Source: Oreocharis arfaki
Lineage: Eukaryota > Chordata > Aves > Passeriformes > Paramythiidae
Length of the DNA stretch: 64,000 nucleotides
Assembly (NCBI GenBank): GCA_013398015.1
Contig: VZRR01007610.1
Span: 172,308 to 236,307 of the forward strand
Reading direction: 5' to 3'
Shown here: positions 23,801 to 34,986 of the stretch, piece by piece
Layout: each line of letters opens with the position of its first letter
Position numbering within the stretch: position 1 is the stretch's first letter
Notes under the pieces: model-generated
What the model was told of the DNA's origin: nothing
What the model saw: the letters and a program-made list of their open reading frames with translations, nothing else
Databases searched by the model: none
Made by a program: the position numbers and the translations under genes

Positions 23801-26800
23801 ACACAATTCTTCTGCAAGTTTGTTTTGTCTCTGCATGACAACCAGCAGAATTCACATTAAAAAAAAAAAAAAAAAGGACAGTGTTGTTTTTCAGGCCATC
23901 TTAAGAGAATTTTTTTTTTAAATTTTGTCTAGAGGAATGAAACTCTTGTGCACCTGAGAATGACTGGAAACAAAATAGAAAACCAAGGTGGAATGTTGTT
24001 TGCTTCAATGCTGAAAGTTAACTCAACCTTAGAGAAGTTGGATCTTGGAGACTGTGATGTGGTGAGTAACCCAGTAAAATTATCAGCAATAAGACATAAG
24101 TCTTTCAAGGGTATTACAAGGGTCCTGCAGTGCCTAATTAGAGGGAAATGCCATCTGTTGTCATTGATTTTGTGACAGCCAGAGGTAACACAACATATAA
24201 TACTGCAATATGTGCTTGGAAAGGCACATTGCACAAAGCACCTGTGAAGTCAGAACTGGGGATATTTCAGAGCCACTGTGTCTCTCTAGGAATTCAAGTG
24301 CTTGGCTTGCGCATTTTCTGAGGTGTTTTTCTGCTGTTCCTTTCTGTTAAGCTGAGTTCTATATAACTCGTGTTGAAGAATGGACTTCTCGTTCCTCAGA
24401 GAATCTTTTCCTTTTAAAGTATGCAGGGCTGTAACACCCAAAGGTCACCCATCCCATTGCTCTGCTGCTCCTCTCAGAGCCTGACCTGTGAAGGACATAA
24501 GCACAGCAGTGCTGGATTGAGTAGAAAAGCACCCAATTTACTCTTGGACAATGTGGTTCCTCCTAGAGCTGGGCTCTGAGGCTTCTTACACAGTGCACAG
24601 GGAGACTTGGGAAGCAGTGCATCACTTTTAAAAGCCTACATTTGTCTCCTGGAAATTCAGAATTTGCTTCTAAGCCAGAAGGGGAATACCCCTCGGAAAG
24701 TGTGAAGGTGTTATGAATACATGAGCAAGGAAAGTGTAGGCAGTGTAGGATTTATTCAAAAGCTTAGTACATGTGTGCTTGGTAGGGAGTTGATAGAGAG
24801 TTGGTATAAAATGAAATGGCTTTGGGTACAGACTAGCCTAATTGAAAAGTAGCATAAATATAAAATAGAGGGCAAATAAGAAGGAAATTAAAAAATATTA
24901 ATTAATTGCCTGATTCATACTAAATATGAATTTACCTAGTGGATAAATGTTAGGGGAACTCACATAAGCTGATTTTGCCTCATAAATTAAGGAAATCAAA
25001 ACACAAGATCAATTTGAGATCCATTATTCTTGCTTTTTATTCTCTGAGTTGCCAAGTAATTTGTGCTACTTACTCTAATTTCACTCTGCTATTCCACAGG
25101 CAGTTGGCACTGGTTTTATCAGAAAATCTGTTATGTGTCTGTGAACAGTTGCCTACTGTACTCCCATCCCTCCATACGACATGAAGGCAAAAATAATAGT
25201 AATGGTCATTTGGTAGCTTAATCCATACACTGAACAGGTTTCTCTAAAGAGTTTATTTTCATTTCCAGGGCCTGAAGTGTCTAGTAGCAATAGCCATAGC
25301 CCTGACTCAGAACAAATCTCTCAAAGCAATAAACCTAAATCGTCCTTTGCTGTACAGCCAACAGGTATGTGAGTGACTGTGGAGTCAGCTCAGAGACAGG
25401 GGCAAAAGTCAAGTCAGTACTGATGTATTTAGGGACATCTGAACTTCACAGCTCTCTGGATTTCCTTACAAACTGGAGAAAATGGTTGCAGGAATATTAT
25501 TTTTCTCTTTCTGTGTCAAGTTTTGTGCAGTCACTGACTGCCCCTGTTTAACTAGAAGGTTAAATTTTTAAAAATTTCTTTGTTGGTACATTTGTTAAAT
25601 AATGGGCTAGTGGAGAGGGGTTGGTATTGGAGAACCAAGTATTCCTTCTGCTCTTAGAACGTGGAGTCTCCTGCATTGTTCAGCAAACTGAGGGAGCAAT
25701 GCTGTGTGGCAGGAAATGAGGGGAGCACGAAGAGTGCTGTTTACCTGAGCCTACAGAAGAAAGACTCTGCAGCAATGCCCCACATCCTCTGGGCTGGGTG
25801 GTTTTGCTGTCTCGCCCTGTGCATGGCTGGTGCTGCTCACGTCTTGGCTGCAGAGCTGGGTGGAGGTGGATTCGCCTTCCTAGCAGCAGTTCTCAGGTGT
25901 CTGGGACAGGGTCAGTGTTTTCCTGATGGCAGGATTATGAAATTAAATTGTCATAAAGGCCAGACCCTCCTCAATTCCCAAAGGAAAATTTAACAGTTTG
26001 AACAGATTTTAGTTGTTTCTTTTTCAAGGCAGGGCTTGGTCTGCCTAACCCCAGCTTTGGAAGTCAGTTTAAACCACCGCTATTGATAGAAGTAAGGACC
26101 TGGTCTGGACCTGCCAGAGGCTCTATTTGTCATTGTTTCAGCTCTATCATTTTCTGAGGCTTCTGGATTTTTTCTTTATTTTTGACTCACAGTATTCACT
26201 CAGTTATTTTCTTAACTAAACATGGCAACTTCAAACAAACTTCCTTTGCCTTAGAGTAGTTGGACATACTTTTTCCCACAGCAGTCCTGTTTCTTTTGCA
26301 TAGAATTAACAGAATCATTAAGGCTGGAAAAGATCTCCAGGATCAAGTAAAAAGTTTGACCAATTCATTCTTGTAGGAAAGAATTAGCATCATGACAAAA
26401 TACTTTCAAATATTAGAAAAGATTGACTCAAACACTCAGTTTTTTAAGAGCAGTAATGGGGAGGGAAGCTGATTAGACATAATTAAATATTGATGCTTCA
26501 CTGATATTTTCAGGGATGTAGATAGTACTGTAAATCTGCAAATGTCTCTGTAGTATTTTTTTTTTCCATTTTTAGCTTTATCATAAGATGTTGTTTCGTG
26601 GTTATTTTTATAAAATACACAAAATAGAACACTACTGATGCAGTTAGTTGTGTATCTCCCTTCTACTGAAGCAGGACTGTATCTTATCCTAAAGACCAGC
26701 TTAATAAAATTGAGTGTGTGTTTTTAGGAAGAGACCACAGTTCATATAGCTCGGATGTTGAGGAGTAACTCTTCTCTCATGGAACTACACTTGGGCAAGC

Positions 26801-28821
26801 ATGGGATGAAAAACTTTGGTGTAGAGCGACTGTGTGAGGCCCTGTATGAAAACTCCAGCCTGAGATACCTTGACCTTAGCTGGTGAGAGTGATTAAATGT
26901 GACACAGCCCTGACTAACATTAGTAACTTATTTTCTTGGCTACTCTAAAAAAAAAATTTAAAATGTGCTTCTCTCTTTCAGTAATAACATAACCTGTGAT
27001 GGTGTAAAATTTTTGGGAGAGCTACTAAAAAAGAACCAAACCCTGGAGATCCTGGATCTTAATGCAAACCGCATAGAAGATGTTGGAGCCATTTACCTGA
27101 GTGAGGCCTTGCTTACATGGAACAGGAGTCTTCAGGCGTAAGTATTTGCACAGATTCCCCAGAGACTGCAGGTAAGAAACCTGGACTTTGTAGTGGCTGA
27201 AACGGCATCAAAGCTCTGAGCCCCGATGTTGATCAAAATAGGAAAGTCAGGAAGTTTCAAATGTTTTGGTCAGTTTTTCCTTCTTGGGAAAAAAAGCCTG
27301 TGAGTGAGAAATTGGGTGGGATTTCTTTGCTAAGCATAGGTGTCTGCTGCCATGTGAGGTGCCCCAAGACCTGTGAGACACCCTGGGGTGCCAGAGGTGA
27401 GTGCCAGGTCTGCTCAGAGCCTTCACAGCTTTCACAGTCACCCTAAGAGGGTGAGGGGCGAGGCCATTGATCTGTTGGTTCTTTCCGCGTCTTTGAAGTG
27501 CAGGTCCCTGTGGCGCACAAATGAATACAAGAGCTGCAGGTCTTCAGAATTTTGAGATAATCAGATTCCACGCAGGGATAAGGCACTATATTTGTTGGTT
27601 CTGATCTTCAACACTTAAGAAAATCCTCTGTTTAAGTTCGCTTCGGGTGAACCCAGAAGAGCTGTAATCTCTCCATCAGGGTGTCTTTTGCAGCGGCGTT
27701 AAACCCCTGCCGGCAGGATGTAAAAGCTGATCAGAGGTGTTACCTGAAGCCATTAGTTTTAAGTAGCAGACTGAGGAGGTGGCAGCTGCGAGGTGCCTCT
27801 GAAAGCCTTGCAGGTTCATATTTTATATTCACCAATATAAAAATAACTGCCATTCCACAAAGATCAAAGCTCAGCCTGGATAAACGCCAAGGTTTGGGCT
27901 ACAAAACAGACTAGAGATGAAACCTGGCCACCATGGAGCAAAGTCACTGACACTGAAGAGCTCAGTAGTGAACAACTTGGCTGCATGAGTCATGGAAATG
28001 CCTCGAGAAATAGAACAAGTCCATAGGCCAACTGCCTTTGGCCACCTGAAAAGGATATTAGAGTAGGACTGGCCTTGATACAAATGAATAATTATATTAT
28101 TTTAAAAGTTCAGTATATATATAATATATATAACAATAAGACTAAATAATAGCCAAATTCTCATTTTTAACCAAGAGATGGGAATTCCATGGTTTGACAC
28201 ACGTTTTCTCTGTTTTCTAGGTTGTCCATAGTCAGCAACAATATAACTGGCAAAGGACTTGTAGCTCTTGCACACACAATGCAATTCAACATGCAACTTT
28301 CCCATATTTACATCTGGGGGAACAAATTTGATAAAAACACCTGTGTGGTAAGTGTTTGGTCCTGAACTCGCCTGAGAAGGTTGAGGTTTGTTCGTTCAAA
28401 TTTGTTTTTCCATTGTAGGGAAGACCACAGCAATAAGAAGCAGCCTGATTGATTTGGTCTTTTTTTTTATTGTGAATATAATACGGTGGTGCTGGAATGA
28501 GACTCCCTGGAGATCTGCACACTGAAGGGACTGAGTGCCACGTGTTATCTTGCAGATCCTTCACTGCAGTCCAAAGAAGTACCACATATTCCATATTCCT
28601 GTTTTTTTTCGTTCCAGGAATTCTCGGAGCTGATCGAGACGGGCCGGCTGCAGCTGGGCTGCACAGACGTGGCTCCCTACAAGGTGGACGGGGAGGTTTT
28701 CCTGGCAGAGCTGTCCCACGGGCTGGCCAAGCACCGCTACTGGGCCCCGCCCTGCGCCGCCGTGGCCCCCGGCGCCGCCGATGCCAGCCTGGAAATTGTC
28801 GCTGTCTCGGAGTATTTGTGA
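20727..28821 (+). CDS. LRRC34: LRRC34, leucine-rich repeat-containing protein 34 (ten coding exons)
   Basis: Ten coding exons join in frame to 417 residues, against about 419 in human. The first coding exon gives a helical leader (LHLHYVQACQNLSQPENPFI). Then follow LAGNNHLVPVPRVTDDDLG and a series of ribonuclease-inhibitor-type repeats: LDLAYNVLTDAGAKTMATFL, LRYLNLMFNDIGTSGAELIA, LRMTGNKIENQGG, STLEKLDLGDCDV, INLNRPLLYSQQ, SSLRYLDLSCNNIT and LEILDLNANRIEDVGA. The C-terminus keeps LSHIYIWGNKFD and an alanine/proline-rich end in a very GC-rich exon. There is no signal peptide or membrane segment. Mammalian LRRC34 is reported as nucleolar, associated with nucleophosmin and nucleolin, and expressed in pluripotent and germ cells; a similar role here is inferred. 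The ATG at 20727 sits six bases into the exon and is the only suitable start near the splice site. The gene runs tail to tail with MYNN. Confidence 0.93.
21727..21848 (+). CDS. LRRC34: LRRC34 coding exon 2
   Basis: Acceptor TTACTGCAG and donor CACAG|GTAAGG bound a 122-nt exon. It encodes GITLKLAGNNHLVPVPRV, the most recognisable N-terminal block of LRRC34. Confidence 0.92.
22007..22071 (+). CDS. LRRC34: LRRC34 coding exon 3
   Basis: A 65-nt exon after CTTTTTCAG, ending CTCCAG|GTGCC. It encodes GLDLAYNVLTDAGAKTMATF and completes an LRR. Confidence 0.9.
22833..22916 (+). CDS. LRRC34: LRRC34 coding exon 4 (single LRR)
   Basis: An 84-nt phase 0-0 exon (28 codons, one LRR) between TTCCCAAG and GTGAGT. 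It encodes NSTLRYLNLMFNDIGTSGAE. Confidence 0.92.
23859..23875. repeat. Poly(A) homopolymer run
   Basis: Seventeen consecutive A residues lie in LRRC34 intron 4. No retrocopy body was recognised directly upstream, so a processed insertion is not claimed. Confidence 0.8.
23933..24061 (+). CDS. LRRC34: LRRC34 coding exon 5
   Basis: A 129-nt phase 0-0 exon between TTTTGTCTAG and GTGAGT. It encodes LVHLRMTGNKIENQGGMLFA and STLEKLDLGDCDV, very close to human. Confidence 0.93.
25269..25364 (+). CDS. LRRC34: LRRC34 coding exon 6
   Basis: A 96-nt phase 0-0 exon between CATTTCCAG and GTATGTG. It encodes ALTQNKSLKAINLNRPLLYS. Confidence 0.92.
26300..26365 (+). mobile_element. CR1-type repeat fragment
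   Basis: ACAGAATCATTAAGGCTGGA followed by AAAGATCTCCAGGATCAAG is a very common avian CR1 signature. Only about 60 bases remain and it lies in LRRC34 intron 6. Confidence 0.65.
26728..26882 (+). CDS. LRRC34: LRRC34 coding exon 7
   Basis: A 155-nt exon between GTTTTTAG and GTGAGAG. It encodes TTVHIARMLRSNSSLMELHL and SSLRYLDLS, leaving two bases of the cysteine codon. Confidence 0.92.
26982..27137 (+). CDS. LRRC34: LRRC34 coding exon 8
   Basis: A 156-nt exon between CTCTTTCAG and GTAAGT. It encodes NNITCDGVKFLGELLKKN and LEILDLNANRIEDVGAIYLS. Confidence 0.92.
28221..28347 (+). CDS. LRRC34: LRRC34 coding exon 9
   Basis: A 127-nt exon between TGTTTTCTAG and GTAAGTG. It encodes LSIVSNNITGKGLVALAHT and LSHIYIWGNKFDKNTCV, a conserved LRRC34 block. 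Confidence 0.92.
28618..28821 (+). CDS. LRRC34: LRRC34 last coding exon
   Basis: Acceptor TCGTTCCAG precedes 28618 and TGA is at 28819-28821. The 68-codon exon encodes FSELIETGRLQLGCTDVAPY and KHRYWAPP. It matches the human C-terminal pattern (a hydrophobic stretch, then YVVDGHVYLAEVSNGL-like). It is strikingly GC-rich compared with the other exons of the gene. Confidence 0.9.
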   Translation, partial: EFSELIETGRLQLGCTDVAPYKVDGEVFLAELSHGLAKHRYWAPPCAAVAPGAADASLEIVAVSEYL

Positions 28822-31299
28822 GTGAGGCTGCACCCCAGGGCACTCCCTGTGCCTGAGCTTTCCCTACTGGTTTCTAGTAAAATAGATTATATCAGGATCA
28901 GACTTGCTGCATGTTGTTTCTTTGGGGTTTGAGTCTAGGAGGAATCTAAACCCACTTGAAATGGCAACAGAGAGAAAATATCAAACAAATGACCTTGAAA
29001 TTCATTGCTAAATAATGCCCCATCTATTATTAAGGGTCTGTAACTATGAAAAGATTCACACCCAGGCAGAGCACACTGACAAAAGCAACACCCAGGACTG
29101 CTGCTGGGCAGGTCAGGTATCCTGAAGAGTCAGATTCCTGCTGAAGCTGAGAGCTTTGGGTAAATCCATTTGTTAGCACTGTACGCTCTCCTTTTCCTTA
29201 GTAGTTGCATCCTTTTGATCTTCTTCCAGTAGTGACTTTTTAAAAACCAAGGTAAGTGAACTTAAGCATTAAGCCACAGCCATGCTAGAATTTAAAGCTG
29301 GTGAACCTAGTTCACTGGGATTTACATGGAATTTTGATTAAATTGTAGCGCATACTTGTTTCTTGTACTACAAATGGAAACTACCACCAAACCTGCTGCC
29401 ATCATCTCTTCTCATCTCATGAAAACTGCCTAAAATAATTTCTGTCATTATAGCCCTTTGGCAATTCCTACACATGAGTAAGACAACATATGCATGTAAT
29501 GGTAGTAAAACATTGTTTAATGCTTTGGATACAGACTTTGTGTAAGTTTGGGAATCACTCTGCTTGTTTCCTTTTTCCATTCACTCTGCTCATCCCTGCA
29601 GAAGTGACTTAACTTACGCTCCTAAAGAGAAAAAGTCACCTAACAGGACAGCAGAGGTTTGCTCCAAGCCTTTTATTAATGCAATCCTCTGCCCCTCTAA
29701 ATGTGCCTGTTAAATATTAGCACAAAGTACCAGAACGATCTGTGACTGTATGTACCAGATCAAAGCATGAGGGGAAAAAAGGTAAGAAAGTTATTTCAGT
29801 AAAAATAGCTGGGAAGCAGCAGCATAGCTGCTGTTGTTCTGACTCTCTAACGTCACTGTGGTAGTGTAGGAACAGGAAGACATTTGGACACCTCTTCCCC
29901 AGCTGAAATGACCAGGGCAGTTGTGAGAGCTGGTGTAGGTGGAGGTTTGTTGTTGTTTGGTGGTTGTTTTTTTATTTTCATTGCCCCACCCCCAAACACA
30001 AATTACTCAGGCTCTGTTACTCCAGGAGCCCCTGGTATCCTGAGAGGACTTAGAGCTAAGGCCAGGGCAGGTACGTTTGTTCTGCACACCTGCACAGGCC
30101 CCTCCCAGCCTGCAGTCACTGTGTTGAGCACAAAGTCCATACATCACCCTGTGAACACCCAGCTCTAGAGAGGAGCTTATATTTTAACTCTTGTTCAACA
30201 GGAAGGATGGAGCAATGAGAACAAAAGTTGGGGATACACTGAATGTGGCGGTTTGAGAAGAATCTGCACACTGTGAACATTCCTAAATTTTGTAATAATT
30301 AGATAAACCTGTGTTGGTACTTTTCTGAGTGCTGGTGCTCTGGATCATTGCAGGCTACACTCTGATAATCTCAGTACTGACACACTGGTGACAGAATTTC
30401 TTGCCAGAAACACCACTACAAGATTCAGACATGTATTCTTTCAGTGTATCTTTCTTTCCCTTGTCAGGCATATGAAGTTCAGGTTAATTTCACTGCTCAA
30501 ACTAAGTGTTAATTTACTTGTACGAATGACATTTGTTAATCTGAGGTGGTAACACGTACCTAGTTCTACCGACAGCAGAATTTTCTTTTTAGTGATGTGG
30601 TAAGATGGCAACACTATCAATATATCAGGATAAATGGCACCTACTTTCCAAAGTATTGGTGTGTGTGTTTAAAGTATTTGCACTCTATCTAAACCCTTGT
30701 TTAACAGCAACTTGTTCAGCCCATAAAGCACTCTCCGTTACTGACAATATCCATAAAAACAGCTCATGTGTTACAGTTTTCTCTGATATTCCTTTGTAAG
30801 AAAGGACTGCAGAGTAATTCCTGCCAAATTCTGTATAAACAGCTTCCAGCAAACTAAGACAATTATTTGTGCAAAACCCTGTATTGCTTTAAGAGGCCTA
30901 TGCCAGACTTCTACTGCTTCCTTCCTCTGACCTTGAAATTCTTAGAAGATGCATCTCGTGTTCTTTGGAATGAGAGAATTTGCATAGGCTACAATTTTTT
31001 TGCCATGTTCTGAGTCATTCTAGTAGCTAAAGCAAGCATAATCCTGCTTGGAAAACCATTTTTTCAGCTTTTAGACCTCACTGTACCTTGCTGAAAGGCA
31101 GCATTTTTGCCCCAGTTTTAGCGGAGAGGCAAATGACTAATCCAGCAGGGCAGGGGTGCAACAGAGGTCCCCCAAATCCTACCATGTGCTCCAGGGGCCC
31201 CCATGGTCCTCGTGCCAGGGTGGGACAGGGGTTGTGTCTGACTGGTTCCCTCCTGCTTTTGTTGCTAACCCTTGCAGTCATAAACAGGAGACACAAGGT
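28822..31299. other. LRRC34-MYNN convergent interval
   Basis: No further gene recognised. The LRRC34 3' UTR must begin here. No AATAAA was seen on + near the stop; the variant ATTAAA at 29337-29342 is the nearest candidate poly(A) signal. The remainder is AT-rich with no repeat family I could name. Confidence 0.45.
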
Positions 31300-31320
31300 G
31301 AGGGAAAATTATAAAACAAG

Positions 31321-31326
31321 TTTATT
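31321..31326 (-). terminator. MYNN: Candidate MYNN polyadenylation signal
   Basis: The plus strand reads TTTATT, giving AATAAA on the minus strand, with T- and GT-rich sequence within the following 40 bases. It is a candidate only, because other AATAAA hexamers lie closer to the stop codon. Confidence 0.4.
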
Positions 31327-32044
31327 GAAGTCTAACATAAAACACGTCAGGCTAAATATGTACAACTCCCTCCCTTCCCAAGGGATTATAAAATTGAGAG
31401 TTGAGGTATATACAAGCAACAGAGAAAAAATTGTATATACATGACAGATACTTTAAAAATAATTTAACCAAAATAATCAGTTATTAGTCCTTATCTGAAC
31501 TTAATTCTGCAAGGCTTATTGAGCCTCTCCGGGATCACAGCCCTGAAATCCTTCATGTGGGACTTGTCTGTACTTAAAAATTGTTTTGTAGCACATGATT
31601 TCAGAAAGGTTGTCGTGCTTTGTGCCCACTTAGAGGCACTAATTTAGAAGTAAATGTGCTACAAGGAGCTATTCTCATCTAAGTACTTCCAAACAGTCAG
31701 TTCAGAGATTTAGAGATGCAGATAAGCTATTCAGGCAAAACTTGCACCAACCTCAGTGACTGAAACACCGATGTGACAAATCATGTCATTTTCTCTGCAT
31801 TATTCTCAATAGAGTTATTGAATTTCCTTCTTTTCTTTTGCAAGGACATGTATGCCTAAAAAGATTCCATGCTCTCCCATATTAATCCCTCACAGAAATT
31901 ACCAATACTGTTACAAGCCTTGTACTTCAAAATGAACCCAGAATCCTCAAGCCTAGGACTCAGATGTGCAGCTGATTTCCATGCATCTATTGTCAAAAGG
32001 TACAGTCCAGACCTACAGCCTGAACACACCTACAAATAAATATA

Positions 32045-32060
32045 TTTATTTATTTATTTA
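32045..32060. repeat. (TTTA)n simple repeat
   Basis: Four tandem TTTA/TTAT units in the probable MYNN 3' UTR. On the minus strand they read AAATAAATAAAT and contain overlapping AATAAA hexamers. Confidence 0.75.
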
Positions 32061-34035
32061 AAATCTATATTCTAGTAAATGAATACAGTTGGTAGAGATC
32101 ATACCTCAGCAGCTGAGATATCTTCAAGAAAGATGAGGATAAAAATCAAGATTCTCAGATGGGGACTCAAGAGTGCAGGTCACTAAATTATTGCTCCAAG
32201 ACAAAACTACAAGCCTGTGTATTCTATTAAGAAAGGTTAAAATTGTCTTGTAAAAAATAATGAATATCTTCTTGTCTACAAAGAAAACTAAATGACTAAT
32301 AAAGCAACTGTTACTGTTGTAAGTATCTAAACAATTCCTGTATAAATCTAAGCACTGTATTTTTTAAAAAAGTCTGAAATCTAAGAATACAGTAATAAGC
32401 TATAATTTTAGAAATATAAAAACTGTTATGGAATGCATTTTCTATGTAGGAATGTAGTTATTGTTTAGGTTTCTATCCAGAGCTAGTTCTCTCTCCTGGT
32501 CGTTTATCCTGGATCTGTTTATCTTGAGCTGCTTTTCCTCAGGTACCAGCAGCATATCATTGTCTTCCAAAGCTGTTTAAATATGGAAGTTGTATGGTGT
32601 TTTCTTTCTCACTATTCATGACTAAACCTACGTCTATCCCAAGATTTCTGCTCCACTTTCAGAGAGAGACAGTGAAGAGGAAGCTTAGTACAAGCTACAC
32701 ACAGTCAAGAGCCCGATTTTGTGGTTCTTCACTCTTAAATGGCAAGGCTGAGGAATCCCTCAGGGGCTACACCAACAACAGAAGCTGAAAGAGACAAGGG
32801 AGGAGACAAAGGGAAATGCCAAAAGTAAAATACCAGAGAACTTCATCTTTTGTCTTCTGCCAGCTTTATGAACATCAGCTGTTCATGAGCGTAGTCTGAC
32901 AGACAAACTGAGAAATTAAAGGCCCAGCAGCAATAAGCTCCAGTGGGGACAGTGTGAGAGATTCCTGCATTAGGGATGTTCCTGTTGAACATGGCTCTAC
33001 TCCTGCTGTCAATAGTAGGCATCATCAGCAAATCTACCATATATTAAAGCATAAAATGTGACCAAGCAGCAGGTTAGAGACGTGCCAAATACTAAAATGA
33101 TCAACACAAAGCAACAAAAGGTCTATTACTTGACAAATACAAACATGTAGGAAGAGGAAAAAAAAATACAGTCACACTCAGGAGTCAAGGGACCATTTTC
33201 AGACTCTTTGAATGAAATCCTCCAAGAAATTTTTCACAAGTCTGTTTAATTAAGGTGCAGATTAGTTATTACTCCATGTAGAACAGAATCAGTTAAGAGG
33301 TATCTTCTATGCTCTTCTATTATTCAGTGTCTGGAGACAAGGCATCGGTGGAAATAAATGCTAGCACCAAGTAAATAACCAACAAAGGATAGCTTTAAAT
33401 GCATTGTTGGTACAGTATCATGACTGTTTCATTACTGTTTGATGATTACATAAATAATGCTTACAATTTTTAATGGCACAAACTGGTAAAATGGAGTAGA
33501 AAAGTACTTCTAATGTCACCTAGTCTTTTATGACCCTACCAAGACATTAAAATGTTGCTTTTTAAGTATGTCTGTTGCTAGTAATAAAACTCATCTTTAC
33601 ATGGGCCTTGCTAGGTACCAGTTTTGTGCAGTTACTGTGGACAAGTGACATGAGAGGTAAAGCAATACACAAAACCTTCAATTAGAACAAATCAGTTAAA
33701 CTCTAACAAATCCTTGCCTGGAAGAATATCAATCTGCTCTGCGGTATTATTCTTTAATGCCCCCTCATGTAGTGTTCACTTATTATTTTCACAGTGAAGG
33801 GCAGGATTTATTTCCTCTTTTGTCCTTCCTCTCTAGCACAAGAAGCAGTACTACAGCAAAGAAAGGATTATGAAGCTCTGATTCACGCCTCACTAATTAA
33901 CTCACTGCATCTTTTCGCCTCATCTAAACATGCATGTCCCAGCTCTCCTTTTGTTGCTATTTGTGCCAAATCCAGGATGTTTTAGGGATGTGAAAAATAA
34001 ATCTGGGACAAGATACAACAACGCTGGATTCACTT

Positions 34036-34054
34036 AAACAAACAAACAAACAAA
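34036..34054. repeat. (AAAC)n simple repeat
   Basis: A short run of AAAC tetranucleotide units ending AAACAAA in the probable MYNN 3' UTR. Confidence 0.85.
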
Positions 34055-34717
34055 GGCAACTTGTTGGAAAAAAGATCCAGTAGTATCTATGCCATTAGGA
34101 CCCCCCAACTTGCCACACTATAGACAAAAATTAACCCTCCTTTACTTTCCTTGTCAGGAAAATATACCCAAACCTTTCTTTCCCTCTGGTCAGGCTTCCT
34201 CTGAAGATGGCACTTCTGGCAGCCAGCAGCAAACCTATGCAACCACCTCAAGAGAACACTGACCTCCTTCATCATGCACCATTCGAGCACCTTGGAGTGC
34301 AGGCTTACTAATACATCCAAACTGTGATTTCCCCCTACACCTCTGGGTTAATCTTCCTAAACTATCAAATATGGCTTAAAATATCTGTTCTCAAATGACA
34401 TTGTGACACATCAAATCAGCAGGAACATGGGAACAGAACTCCAAAATACATGAACATACATAACAGAGAATTCTTAAGGCAGGTGTTGCTGGAAAGGAAT
34501 CATCTCCTGGAAATCAGTGTTAATCACAAATAGAAATTTGATTGTAGATTAGCACAATTCAGCACTGCACAATGGAAATGCCTTACAAGTGTCTTTACAC
34601 AGAGGAAAACAAAGAACAAGTCCAATTCAGAGAGCATGACTGGTTGTTTGCTTGTTCATCTTACCAAATATTTCCAAGTTCACTACCAAGCTACCTGGAT
34701 GGCTCTGCACTGCTCTG

Positions 34718-34986
34718 TCAGTACAACTGCTGCAGGAAAATAAACTGAGGTTCTGAATATCCAGTCACAGCAGATCTCAGTAATGTTTCTGATGAAGGGG
34801 ATTGGCTCCCTGTCATGGGGAGCAGCATCTGATGGTCTTCAGTCCCGATGGGGAGAGGAAGTGCTAAAGACATCTCAGAGGGTTTCACATCTATGGACTC
34901 CGATAAAGGACTTTTCTGACTCTGAATGGATTCTTGTTCATTGAAAGAATTATCAAGTGCAGTAGAATCAGGGGGAGTTTCAGGTC
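34718..34986 (-). CDS. MYNN: MYNN last coding exon (C-terminal tail)
   Basis: Acceptor TTTCCACAG on the minus strand precedes 34986 and TGA lies at 34720-34718. It encodes KSPLSESIDVKPSEMSLALP, LGTEDH-like PIGTEDHQMLLPM, and the conserved end GYSEPQFIFLQQLY. Confidence 0.93.

Larger units (their letters stand above)
31300..34717 (-). other. MYNN: Probable MYNN 3' untranslated region
   Basis: This stretch follows the MYNN stop codon on the minus strand without any recognisable coding exon. A canonical AATAAA reads on the minus strand at 31326-31321, followed by GT/T-rich sequence, a plausible end of a 3.4-kb UTR. An earlier minus-strand AATAAA at 33813-33808 and several inside the TTTA repeat near 32050 could give shorter forms. 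RNA 3'-end reads would decide. Confidence 0.45.
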
